DNA from: CAVSUR01 sp963846005
Lineage (GTDB): Bacteria; Actinomycetota; Actinomycetes; Streptosporangiales; Streptosporangiaceae
DNA: 64,000 bases
Direction: 5' to 3'
Assembly: GCA_963846005.1 (NCBI GenBank)
Contig: CAWJUH010000004.1
Location: 62,001-126,000, forward strand
Both the position numbers and the translations under genes were made by a program. The notes under the pieces are model-generated. The model had not been told where the DNA came from. It was given only the letters and a program-made list of their open reading frames with translations, and did not search any database. Below are positions 1 to 11,441 of the stretch, one piece after another. How positions within the stretch are numbered: position 1 is the stretch's first letter; every line of letters begins with the position of its first letter.

Positions 1-130
1 AGGACGGCTTATTGCCGGACCATGACGGCAATCCGCTTGCGAGCCTAATGGAGCGGCCGCGGCGGCGCGCAGCGGGCGCGCCGTCTGTTCCGGGTGATCT
101 GCAGCGTGGCATGCGGCGCGGGCGCGGCGG

Positions 131-804
131 CTAGGACGCCGGGCCGGCCGCCTGCTCGGCGGCCCGGATGCGGTCCGCGTAGGCCCGCGCCGCGGCACGC
201 AGCTCCAGCTCGGGGTCCAGGCCGGCCTGCGCCATCCGGGCGGCCAGCGCGAACAGCTCGGCGCCGGGCCCGCTGCCCGCGTCATCCGGCCCGGCCGCCT
301 CGGCCAGCCGCCGGCCCGCCCGGCCCGGCGGACCAGCTGCGCGGTCAGCGACAGGGCCGGCTGGCCGAGCGGGACCCCGTCGATGGCCGACGCCGGGCCG
401 CCGCCCGCCGCGGCCCGCTCGGCGGCCTTGATCGCCTCCCAGTTCACCGACACCTGCTCGGCGCCGTCCACCTCGACCGTGCCGAACACGTGCGGGTGGC
501 GGCGGGTCAGCTTGGCCGCGATGCCGTCGGCCACGTCGTCGATCGTGTACCCGGTGCCGTCGGTCCGCTCGGCGGCGATCCTGGCGTGGAACAGCACCTG
601 CAGCAGCACGTCGCCGAGTTCCTCGCGCAGCGCGGCCGGGTCGCCGTCCTCCAGCGCGGCCAGCGCCTCGTAGGTCTCTTCCAGCAGGTAAGGGGCCAGC
701 GACTGGTGCGTCTGGCGGGCGTCCCACGGGCACTCGCGGCGCAGCCGGTCCATGATCGCGACCAGCGCGAGCAGCCGGGTGCCCGGCGGGCTGTCTGCCG
801 CCAC
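131..804 (-). pseudogene. mazG: MazG nucleoside triphosphate pyrophosphohydrolase, frameshifted
   Basis: MazG hydrolyses (d)NTPs to NMP and pyrophosphate as a house-cleaning enzyme. From a GTG at 804 the frame reads a typical MazG start (CPWDARQTHQSLAPYLLEE), then the metal-binding stretch EELGDVLLQVLFHA and HPHVFG. After PALSLTAQLVRRAGRAG the frame is lost at about 308-325. The C-terminus (ELFALAARMAQAGLDPELEL to AEQAAGPAS) continues in the next frame to TAG at 131. The span is 674 nt, not a multiple of three, which fits one missing base. It lies 9 nt after the SurA-like gene and downstream of mfd, the usual actinobacterial order. It is either a real pseudogene or an intact gene with an assembly indel; I favour the latter. 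Confidence 0.82.
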
Positions 805-812
805 CGGGCCGC

Positions 813-1507
813 CTAGCAGGACGGCCGCGAGCCGGCCGGGGCGATCGCCGCCGGGGCCGCGCCGGGCGCGCCGGACAGGCCGCTCGTCGCGGCCACCACC
901 GTCAGCTGGGCGTAGTTCAGCCGCCCGTACTGCGGGTTGACCGAGATGCCCAGGTTCTTCGACGCCAGGCACTGGGCGTGGTTGAACCGGGCCTGCAGCG
1001 CCTGCTGGCGGGTGGTGCTGCTGGGCAGCTTCCCGCCGTCGAACCGGTCGATCAGCTCGTTCTGCACCGCCTGGTAGCGGCCGAGGTCGGTCATCAGGTC
1101 CGGCGGGATGGCGTTGGCCACGGCCACCTGGGCCAGCGTGGCGGTGGCACTCTGCTGCTTGATCTGCGCGGCCAGCGAGCGCAGCGCCTGCTGGCCGTCC
1201 GCGGCGGTGATGTGCAGGCCCTCCCGCCGCGCCATCTCATCCCGGATCCGGAACCGCAGCAGCCAGCTGAGCACCAGCCGCGGCATCTGCGCCTTGGTGT
1301 AGGAGATCTGCACCTTGCCCTGGTCCGCCTCGTAGGCGGTGGTCAGGTTGGCGACCTGGGCGGCCAGGGCGGCCGATGAGATCCGCTGGTCGCCGCTGAT
1401 CGCCGCGGCGCCCATCCGCACCGACCCGCACGCGGCGGCCGCCAGGCCGGCGGCCAGCACGGCCGCGGCTACCTTGACGCTGGAGCGGACCACGACGATG
1501 TCCCTTC

Positions 1508-1511
<4 letters not shown>
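813..1511 (-). CDS. SurA N-terminal domain lipoprotein (chaperone/PPIase-like)
   Basis: A predicted lipoprotein of about 232 residues. The GTG at 1511 overlaps the mfd stop (GTGA), which argues for translational coupling and against longer upstream starts. The N-terminus is a lipoprotein signal: VRSSVK, a hydrophobic run of A, V and L, then LAAAAC with the lipobox Cys. The rest is helical with a SurA_N/trigger-factor-like pattern (QISYTKAQMPRLVLSWLLRF, then DEMARREGLHIT). No parvulin catalytic domain is visible, so a chaperone role at the outer face of the membrane is more likely than isomerase activity. The mfd, SurA-like, mazG order is conserved in actinobacteria. The exact function is not known from sequence. 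Confidence 0.8.
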
Positions 1512-5260
<3,749 letters not shown>

Positions 5261-5564
5261 GACATCCAGGGGTAGTCGTTTGGGCAGCACGAAGCTCTCG
5301 CGCCGGGCAGGCCGGCCCCTGCGGGCGCTCCAGCCGGCGCGACGGGCGGCGGCCGGACGGCGGAACGCGAGTGTGTTCTAGTTTACCGGCCAGCGCCGCC
5401 GGCTATGCGCTGGCTTCGGTGACCGGCCGCAGGCGGCCGTGTAGCCTCAGGTCTGCCCGGCGGCCGGAGCCCGCCGGGCCGTCGGCGCGCCGCGGGGCGG
5501 GCGCGGGCACAGCGGGCCGCGGAGCGGGCGGAGCGGGCGGAGCGGAAGGGCGCGGTGGGCGAGG

Positions 5565-7115
5565 GTGCGGGCTGAGGCGGAGGCCGGGGTCACGGCGGAT
5601 CTGACCGGGCTGACTTCTGCCGGGCTGAGCGACAGCCAGCTCGGCGACCTGGAACTGCTGCTGTCCGGCGCGTTCGCGCCGCTGACCGGGTTCATGACGG
5701 CGGCCGACGCGGAGTCGGTCGCGCAGCGCGGGGCGCTGGCCGACGGCACGCCGTGGCCGGTGCCGGTCACCCTGGACCTGCCCGCCGAGGCGGTCAGCCC
5801 GGACACCGGGCAGCTGGTGCTGGCCGATCCCGAGGGCGTGCCGCTGGCGGTCTTGCAGATCACCGAGCGGACCCCGATCTCCGGCGGCGGCATGGTCCGG
5901 CTGGCCGGGCCGGTGTCGGGGCACCGCGCGCCCGAGCACGGCTCGTTCCGGCGGCTCCGGCTCACCCCGGCGCAGACCCGCGAGCAGCTCGGCGACCGCC
6001 CGGTGCTGGCCTTCGCCACCACCGGCCCGGTGGCCGCCCGGCTGATCGGCCAGCTCCGGCACGCGGCCGGCCAGCTGAAGGCCCGGGTGCTGCTGCTGCC
6101 CCAGGTGGCCGGCCCGGCCGAGGTGGTCGGCCAGCCCGAGGCGCTGGTCCGGGCGGTGCTGGCCGCGGCGGCCAGCCTGCCGGCCGGCACCATGGTCGTC
6201 CCGGTCCCGCTGGCCCGGCGGGTGCCCGCGGCGGACGAGGCCAGCGAGCTGGCCGCCGCCGCGATCGTCGCCGCCGCCTACGGCGCCACCCACCTGATGG
6301 CCGACAGCTCGCCGGTCCGCGGCGGCCCCGCCGCGGTGACCGCCGCGGCGCAGGCCGCCCCGATCCCGGTGCTGCCCTCCGGCGACTGGGCGTACGACCC
6401 GCGCGCCGACGTGTGGCGGCCGCTGTCGCTGATCGAGCCGGGCACCGAGCACGAGGACCTGTCGGCCGGACAGCTCGGCGACCTGCTCGACGCCGGGGCC
6501 GAGCTGCCGGCCTGGCTCGCGCCGCCGGCCGTGGCCCGGGAGCTGAGCCGGGCCCGGCCGCCCCGGTCCCGGCGCGGCTTCGTGCTGTTCCTGACCGGGC
6601 TGTCCGGTTCGGGCAAGTCCACCATCGCCCGGGACCTGCGTGACGTGCTCGCCGAGCGCGGCGACCGGCGGGTCTCGCTGCTGGACGGCGACCTGATCCG
6701 CCAGCTGCTGTCGGCCGGGCTGACCTTCTCGCGCGCCGACCGGGACCTCAACATCCTGCGCATCGGCTTCGTGGCCGCCGAGGTGGCCCGGCACGGCGGC
6801 ATCGCGATCTGCGCGCCGATCGCGCCGTATGCGCAGGCCAGGGCTCAGGTCAGGGAGATGGTTTCGCAGGCCGGCGACTTCCTGCTCATCCACGTGGCGA
6901 CGCCGGTGGAGGTGTGCGAGGCGCGCGACCGCAAGGGCCTGTACGCCAAGGCCCGGGCCGGCCTCATCGGCCAGTTCACCGGCATCTCCGATCCGTACGA
7001 GGAGCCGGACGACGCTGAGCTGGTGGTGGACACCGCCGCGATGAGCCGGGCGGAGGCGAGCGAGGCGGTGCTGGCCATGCTGACCGCGGGCGGCTGGCTG
7101 GCCGCGCAGGACTGA
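5565..7115 (+). CDS. Adenylyl-sulfate kinase fused to a degenerate ATP-sulfurylase-like domain
   Basis: The C-terminal ~180 residues are an APS kinase that makes PAPS from APS and ATP. The P-loop is FLTGLSGSGKSTIARDL, followed by LLDGDLIRQLLSAGLTFSRA and DRDLNILRIGFVA; ISPYR of typical enzymes is IAPYAQ here. The first ~320 residues follow the ATP sulfurylase fold (GAFAPLTGFM, then a PUA-like stretch), but the catalytic signatures are absent. Where QxRNPLHRAH is expected there is FATTGPVAARL, and where GRDHAG is expected there is MADSSPVRGG. The N-domain is therefore probably structural or regulatory. Start is the GTG at 5565; a short GGAGCGGGC repeat lies just upstream. It is divergent from mfd, with no other sulfate-assimilation genes nearby. 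Confidence 0.85.
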   Translation: MRAEAEAGVTADLTGLTSAGLSDSQLGDLELLLSGAFAPLTGFMTAADAESVAQRGALADGTPWPVPVTLDLPAEAVSPDTGQLVLADPEGVPLAVLQITERTPISGGGMVRLAGPVSGHRAPEHGSFRRLRLTPAQTREQLGDRPVLAFATTGPVAARLIGQLRHAAGQLKARVLLLPQVAGPAEVVGQPEALVRAVLAAAASLPAGTMVVPVPLARRVPAADEASELAAAAIVAAAYGATHLMADSSPVRGGPAAVTAAAQAAPIPVLPSGDWAYDPRADVWRPLSLIEPGTEHEDLSAGQLGDLLDAGAELPAWLAPPAVARELSRARPPRSRRGFVLFLTGLSGSGKSTIARDLRDVLAERGDRRVSLLDGDLIRQLLSAGLTFSRADRDLNILRIGFVAAEVARHGGIAICAPIAPYAQARAQVREMVSQAGDFLLIHVATPVEVCEARDRKGLYAKARAGLIGQFTGISDPYEEPDDAELVVDTAAMSRAEASEAVLAMLTAGGWLAAQD

Positions 7116-7127
7116 CCGCTAGTCAGC

Positions 7128-7202
7128 CAGCAGCCTGAGCCGCCAGCAGCCTGAGCCGCCAGGAGCCTGAGGCACCGGGAGCCTGAGCCGCCGGGAGCCG
7201 GG
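7128..7202. repeat. 16-bp imperfect tandem repeat after the APS-kinase gene
   Basis: Four units of 16 bp plus a partial fifth, starting at 7128, 7144, 7160, 7176 and 7192. The first two are identical (CAGCAGCCTGAGCCGC) and the later ones carry two or three substitutions. The array lies between convergent genes and has no coding sense on either strand. It may be a spacer minisatellite. Confidence 0.75.
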
Positions 7203-7228
7203 CCAGCGGGCGGCGAGCCGGGGCGGGG

Positions 7229-7471
7229 TCAGTCGTCGTCCTCGGCCCTGGTGCCGGCGTCGAGCCGCTCGCGGAAGCTGCGCACCGAACTGGCCAGGGC
7301 GCCCGACATGGCCGCGCGCTGCCGGGACAGCAGCAGGAAGCTCAGCAGCCCGCTGGTGAGCAGGGCCAGCCCGATCAGCCAGAAGGCCCGGGCCCCGAGC
7401 AGGTACAGCACGCCGAGCGCGGCGAGGAACAGCAAAAGCCGCATCGCGGTATAGGCAAGCGTCGCGTGCAT
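7229..7471 (-). CDS. DUF4229 small membrane protein
   Basis: An 80-residue protein starting at ATG 7471 (MHATLAYTAMRLLLFLAALG). Two membrane helices sit at about residues 8-27 and 31-48 (FWLIGLALLTSGLLSFLLL), followed by a basic, helical cytoplasmic tail (SRQRAAMSGALASSVRSFRERLDA) and an acidic end. This layout matches the actinobacterial DUF4229 family, whose function is unknown. A longer frame upstream to 7672 lacks family resemblance and runs into the bldC promoter region, so the short form is preferred. Confidence 0.8.
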   Translation of the reverse strand: MHATLAYTAMRLLLFLAALGVLYLLGARAFWLIGLALLTSGLLSFLLLSRQRAAMSGALASSVRSFRERLDAGTRAEDDD

Positions 7472-7590
7472 GGCGGGTCCCAGCCTATCGCGCCGATCGG
7501 CCGCCGCGGCCCGCCGTGGCGCCCGGCGGCTGGTAAACGCCCAGGTGAGCGGGGGTACGGGCCGGGTGATCAGCGGGACCGGCACACCCG

Positions 7591-7621
7591 TTCCGTAAAT
7601 CCCAGAACCGATTTTACGGAA
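7591..7621. promoter_or_regulatory. Perfect 9-bp inverted repeat upstream of bldC
   Basis: TTCCGTAAA (7591-7599) and TTTACGGAA (7613-7621) are perfect inverted repeats separated by 13 nt, in an AT-rich island about 70 nt before the bldC start. The base composition contrasts with the surrounding GC-rich DNA. It may be an operator or an RNA hairpin in the bldC 5' region. Function is inferred only from position and symmetry. Confidence 0.45.
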
Positions 7622-7690
7622 TCTAAGGATAAAAACTATGTTTGTCGCGACACTTAGGACACGCCTGCACAAGGATCAGAAGGGGTACCG

Positions 7691-7894
7691 ATGGACCGCA
7701 ACAGTGAGCGGTTGCTCACTCCGGGAGAGGTCGCGGCGCTTTTCCGGGTAGACCCGAAGACCGTGACGCGCTGGGCGGCGTCCGGCCGCATCAGCAGCAT
7801 CAGGACCCCCGGCGGCCACCGCCGGTTCCGTGAATCCGAAGTGCGCGCCCTGCTCGGAGGGGACGGCAGCCAGGTCGCCGACGCCAACGCCTAA
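7691..7894 (+). CDS. bldC: BldC, MerR-like developmental DNA-binding protein
   Basis: A 67-residue single-domain winged helix-turn-helix protein of the BldC family, which in Streptomyces delays entry into development. The sequence is MDRNSERLLTPGEVAALFRV followed by DPKTVTRWAASGRI and RTPGGHRRFRESEVRALL, all characteristic; length is as expected (about 68). The start at 7691 follows AGAAGGGG with good spacing. It is monocistronic, rightward, with a comparatively AT-rich upstream region holding a perfect inverted repeat at 7591-7621. BldC proteins bind tandem direct repeats as head-to-tail oligomers; this is family knowledge, not seen here. Confidence 0.93.
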   Translation: MDRNSERLLTPGEVAALFRVDPKTVTRWAASGRISSIRTPGGHRRFRESEVRALLGGDGSQVADANA

Positions 7895-7912
7895 AGCCGC
7901 CCGCAGGCATCC

Positions 7913-8233
7913 TCACTCGTGTCCGCCGCTCTTCCCGCCGCTGCTGTTGCCGCCGCTGCGCTCCTCGGGACCGCCCGCGCCGGGGCCGTGCCCCGGGTGG
8001 CCGCGCCGGGCGAGGAAATCCAGGAACTGCCGCCGCAGCGACTCGTCGCCGTCGCGCCAGCGCTGCCGCCGGTCCTCCGCCTCCTGCTGGGTCAGCGCCC
8101 CGGCGGACAGCCGCTCGTACTCGGCGTCTGACGGCCCGATCTCCACGTAGGCGTCGCTCAGCACCCGGCCGTCGTCGCTGATCGCCGACTCGGGGACCAG
8201 CAGGTTCCCGTTCGGCAGCCGTATTACGTCCAT
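7913..8233 (-). CDS. Hypothetical protein, small, Gly-rich tail
   Basis: A 106-residue protein, not recognised. The first ~75 residues are well-formed coding sequence (MDVIRLPNGNLLVPESAISD, then VLSDAYVEIGPSDAEYERLS, then helical QQEAEDRRQRWRDGDESLRR). The end is Gly/Ser-rich and disordered. There is no signal peptide or membrane segment. It starts about 14 nt downstream of the metallopeptidase gene on the same strand, so the two are probably co-transcribed and may work together. It ends only 19 nt from the convergent bldC stop. Confidence 0.6.
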   Translation of the reverse strand: MDVIRLPNGNLLVPESAISDDGRVLSDAYVEIGPSDAEYERLSAGALTQQEAEDRRQRWRDGDESLRRQFLDFLARRGHPGHGPGAGGPEERSGGNSSGGKSGGHE

Positions 8234-8246
8234 GGCAGTGTCCTCA

Positions 8247-9638
8247 TCAGATGCCGTAGCGCACGTTGAAGTACAGCATGACGTTCAGTGCGGCCCTGGT
8301 ATCGCCGCCGAGCATGTCCACCAGCGCCGGCCGCTGGCTGGACGCGATCGCCGCGAAGGAGTCGGCGAAGAACTCCCGGCGGCCCAGCACGCCGGGCTGC
8401 CGGTGGAACGGGCTGACCAGCGCGGGCAGGCACTGCTGGTACAGCGCGGCGAACTCCGGCGAGTCCGACTGCCAGCGGCCCTCGCCGCCGTCCAGGTCGT
8501 CGAGGGCGTGCCCGATCTCGTGGCACATCACGTCCGGGGTGGGCGACGGCCGGGAGCCGACGATGATCTTACGGTCGCCGTAGGCGCCCGCGCAGGCGTC
8601 CCAGGTCGCCCGGCCGGACGGCAGCGGCACGCCGGCCAGCTTGCCCATATCGTCCAGGTCGGGCACGCCGCCCGGGCCGAGGTAGATGGCGTCCAGGTGG
8701 CCGGCCAGCCGCTCCTTGATCAGCTGCGGTAGCTCGGCCAGCCGGTCCACCGCCTCGACGATCTGCGCCGGCGGCACGGTGTCCGCCGCCCACTCCCGGA
8801 CCATGATCTGCTCGAGCGGCCCGCAATGCCGCTGGCCGGGGACGGTCCGGTTGTACTGCGCGATCTCATACCAGGCCCGCCCGTCGGCGGCCCTGGTCCG
8901 CCCCGCAGTACGCGGCTGCGCCTGGGTCTGTTCCTGCGCCGCGGCGGCCTCGTCGGCCGGGTTCAGCCGCACCGCGGCCCGGGCCGGGCCGGCCTGCGCG
9001 GCGGCCGCCGCGCCGGATCCGGCACCGCTCCCCCGGCCTGGCCCCTTGCGCGCGCCCGGCCTCCTGCGCCCGTCGGGACCCGCGCGCCCGTCAGTGTCCT
9101 TGCGGGACTCAGTGCCCTTGCTGGACTCAGTGTCCTTGCTGGACTCAGTGTCCTTGCGGCTCTCGGCCCGCCCGGCCGCCCGGCGGTGCGCTCCCGGCGT
9201 GCCGGACGGGCGGGAGCCAGGCGGCCGGGGTCCGGGCGGGCCGCTGGCGCGGGGCCCGGTGCCAGCCGGGACGGCTGGGCCGGCCGCGGAACCTGCCGCT
9301 GCGGCCGGCCAGCCGCGTAATCGCCGGCCGCGTAATCGCCAGGCGCGGATCCCGCCGGCCCGCCGGATCCGGAGGTGGCCGATCCGGCGGCTGCAGAGCC
9401 GCTGCCGGGAGAGCCGCTGGCTGCAGAGCCGCTGGCGGGAGAGCCGGCCGGCGGCCCGCTCGCGGGCGCCGCGCCGGGCGGCCGGGCCGGGCCGGGCGGG
9501 CCCGGGGGCCTGGGCGGGCCCGGGGGCCTGGGCGGGCGAGCCGGACGGGCCTGGCGGGCCTGGTCGGCAGGCCGGCGGCGGGCCGGGGCCGCGCCTCGGC
9601 GCCGCCAGCGCCCGGCCCAGTCCGCTAACCGCTGCCAC
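8247..9638 (-). CDS. HEIGH zinc metallopeptidase with repetitive N-terminus (ATLF/lethal-factor-like fold suspected)
   Basis: The conserved part is the last ~210 residues: WYEIAQYNRTVPGQRHCGPL, then DAIYLGPGGVPDLDDMG, then VMCHEIGHALDDLDGG (HExxH zinc site), then REFFADSFAAI, where the downstream Glu fits a gluzincin ligand. The arrangement resembles anthrax-lethal-factor-like peptidases; that is my inference. The N-terminal half is low complexity: Pro/Gly/Ala-rich, then four 18-bp repeats (9092-9163) encoding KDTESS. The open frame begins at GTG 9638. An ATG at 9640 in another frame gives a more natural start (MWQRLADWAGRWRRR, then PPG and GS repeats), suggesting an indel at about 9180-9330. 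A GGGAGAA ribosome binding site serves either start. No signal peptide is clear. Confidence 0.65.
   Translation of the reverse strand: MAAVSGLGRALAAPRRGPGPPPACRPGPPGPSGSPAQAPGPAQAPGPARPGPAARRGARERAAGRLSRQRLCSQRLSRQRLCSRRIGHLRIRRAGGIRAWRLRGRRLRGWPAAAAGSAAGPAVPAGTGPRASGPPGPRPPGSRPSGTPGAHRRAAGRAESRKDTESSKDTESSKGTESRKDTDGRAGPDGRRRPGARKGPGRGSGAGSGAAAAAQAGPARAAVRLNPADEAAAAQEQTQAQPRTAGRTRAADGRAWYEIAQYNRTVPGQRHCGPLEQIMVREWAADTVPPAQIVEAVDRLAELPQLIKERLAGHLDAIYLGPGGVPDLDDMGKLAGVPLPSGRATWDACAGAYGDRKIIVGSRPSPTPDVMCHEIGHALDDLDGGEGRWQSDSPEFAALYQQCLPALVSPFHRQPGVLGRREFFADSFAAIASSQRPALVDMLGGDTRAALNVMLYFNVRYGI
9092..9163. repeat. 18-bp tandem repeat (4 units) inside the metallopeptidase gene
   Basis: Units start at 9092, 9110, 9128 and 9146 (CAGTGTCCTTGCTGGACT and variants). 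On the coding minus strand they translate as KDTESS-like hexapeptides. The units sit in the disordered linker ahead of the peptidase domain, so copy number can vary without harming the fold. Confidence 0.8.
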
Positions 9639-9839
9639 ATGCCGTTCTCCCGCCGTGTGCGGTGTTCGCGTCCGGTCAGATCCGCCGTCAGGCTATGCCG
9701 TAACCGGGCCAGGCGTCACCACCAGTGACTCCTCGCTGCCCGTTGCGACTGAGGGTCACCGATTCCGGTCATTTGGCCTGATACCGTAACTTTGCCGTAA
9801 TCCGCTCACCTGGGTGGGATGTCCCGCTAGGCTGCCGCC

Positions 9840-10242
9840 ATGCTGCCGCTGATCGTGACCGTCGCCGCGGTCACGGCCGGCTTGGTCCTGCCCTGCCTGA
9901 TCGACGTGGCGCGCACGCCGTGGTACGCCTTCGGCCGCCCGTCCAAGGAGACGTGGCTGGTCATCGTCGCGGTGCTGTGGGTGTTCGGGGCGATGGCCTG
10001 GCTGCTGGCGGGACGCGGGCGTGCCGGGCGGCCGAGCAGCCGGCGGCCGCCTCAGCCAGCGCGAGGCGCTGCGGCGCCACCCCGCCTGGCTGTCCGCCGA
10101 GGCCGGGCTGGTCCCGGCCGAGAGCGCGCTGCCGGGCGGCGACTCCGAGACCGGTTCGTCCGGCCCGATCGGGCCGGACGACGACCCGGCCTTCCTGCTG
10201 GAGCTGCACCGCCGGATCCACGGCACCGGCGACACCGGCTGA
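9840..10242 (+). pseudogene. PLDc_N-like small membrane protein, frameshifted
   Basis: The N-terminal frame from ATG 9840 encodes one membrane helix (LPLIVTVAAVTAGLVLPCL), then a second segment KETWLVIVAVLWVFGAMAWL ending in LAGR. This resembles the PLDc_N module found at the front of cardiolipin synthases and in small actinobacterial membrane proteins. The frame then turns into Arg/Pro nonsense. A sensible tail (LSQREALRRHPAWLSAEAGL to DDDPAFLLELHRRIHGTGDT) continues one base out of phase from about 10021 to TGA at 10242. The 403-nt span is one base over a multiple of three, so a single inserted base at about 10015-10060 explains it. If uncorrected, the first frame runs to 10307. Function unknown. 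Confidence 0.55.
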
Positions 10243-10303
10243 GCGCAAAAGCCAAGGTCCCCGGCCCAGGCAAGGTCACCGTGAAGGTACGGGGACCGGC
10301 GCT

Positions 10304-11434
10304 CTAGCCCATCCCGGCGTAGGAGTGCAGGCCGGTCACCCACAGGTTGATGCCGATCACGTTGAACAGCAGGCAGCCGAACCCGGCCAGCTGGATCCAC
10401 GCCGCGCGGCGGCCGCGCCAGCCGGCCGTGGCCCGGGCGTGCAGGAAGCCGGCGTAGACCACCCAGGTGATGAACGACCAGGTTTCCTTCGGGTCCCAGC
10501 CCCAGTACCGGCCCCACGCCTGATCGGCCCAGATGGCGCCGGCGATCACGCCGAAGGTCCACACCGGGAAGGCGAACAGCACACTGCGGTAGGCCAGCCG
10601 GTCCAGCACCAGCGTGCCGGGCAGATGGGCCAGGATCCCGGCGCCGCGGGCCGGCAGCCCGGCCGCCGCCCGGCGCTGGTGCCGGTCCACGACCAGGTAC
10701 AGCACCGTGACCACGGCACCGAGTATGTACAGCCCGATGGCGACGATCATGGCCGTGACGTGGATGGCGATCCAGTAGGACTGCAGCGCGGGCACCAGCG
10801 ACCCGGCCGGGGTGTAGATGATCGTCACGTCCAGGGCCAGCGCGAATACCACCGGCAGCAGCACGAACAGGCCAAGGTAGTAGGCGCGCAGCCAGACCGA
10901 GGACGCGATCAGCGCGAGCACCGCCATGGCCGTGAAGGCCATGATGAACTCGTACATGTTGCCCCACGGCACCCGGTGCTCGGAGACCCCGCGGGCGGCA
11001 ATGGCGAGCAGGTGCAGCACCAGCCCGGCGCAGGCCAGGCCGAACGCAGTGCGCAGCCAGCCGCTGGCCGGCCAGCGGGCCGGCCGGGCCCCGGCCGCGC
11101 CGGGCGGCCCGCCGGGACCGGGATCCGCGGCGCGGCCCGCCGGCCCGGCGTCCGCGGCACCGGCCAGCAGTGCCTCGTCACCGGCCAGCACCGCGTCGTC
11201 AGCAGCCAGCACCGCGTCCGCGCCGGCCCGGCCCGCGGCAACCGGGACGGCCGCGCTGGCCGCCGGGACCGCCGCGGCGGCGGCTCGCAGGTCGGCGGGC
11301 CGGGCCGGGGCGGTCAGCCGGTGCCGGGCGAAGGCGAAATCGCAGGCGTAGCACAGCATGCTGAGGGCGTACAGGATGACCGCGCCCAGCAGGGCTCCGT
11401 TGCTGAGATCGGCAAGTCCGATGTTCACGTGCAC
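10304..11434 (-). CDS. ccsB: Cytochrome c biogenesis protein CcsB (CcsA-type haem handling)
   Basis: Integral membrane partner of ResB in System II cytochrome c maturation, which moves haem out and attaches it to apocytochrome CxxCH. The protein has about eight membrane helices and the tryptophan-rich haem motif WADQAWGRYWGWDPKETWSF near residues 305-324, with conserved His residues in flanking helices (YWIAIHVTAM and VTGLHSYAG). Start is the GTG at 11434, 8 nt after the resB stop with GTGAGG upstream; the longer upstream frame is resB shadow. A loop at residues 50-110 is unusually long and Ala/Asp-rich. It is the last gene of the tlpA-resB-ccsB group. Confidence 0.93.
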   Translation of the reverse strand: MHVNIGLADLSNGALLGAVILYALSMLCYACDFAFARHRLTAPARPADLRAAAAAVPAASAAVPVAAGRAGADAVLAADDAVLAGDEALLAGAADAGPAGRAADPGPGGPPGAAGARPARWPASGWLRTAFGLACAGLVLHLLAIAARGVSEHRVPWGNMYEFIMAFTAMAVLALIASSVWLRAYYLGLFVLLPVVFALALDVTIIYTPAGSLVPALQSYWIAIHVTAMIVAIGLYILGAVVTVLYLVVDRHQRRAAAGLPARGAGILAHLPGTLVLDRLAYRSVLFAFPVWTFGVIAGAIWADQAWGRYWGWDPKETWSFITWVVYAGFLHARATAGWRGRRAAWIQLAGFGCLLFNVIGINLWVTGLHSYAGMG

Positions 11435-11441
11435 TGCAGCC

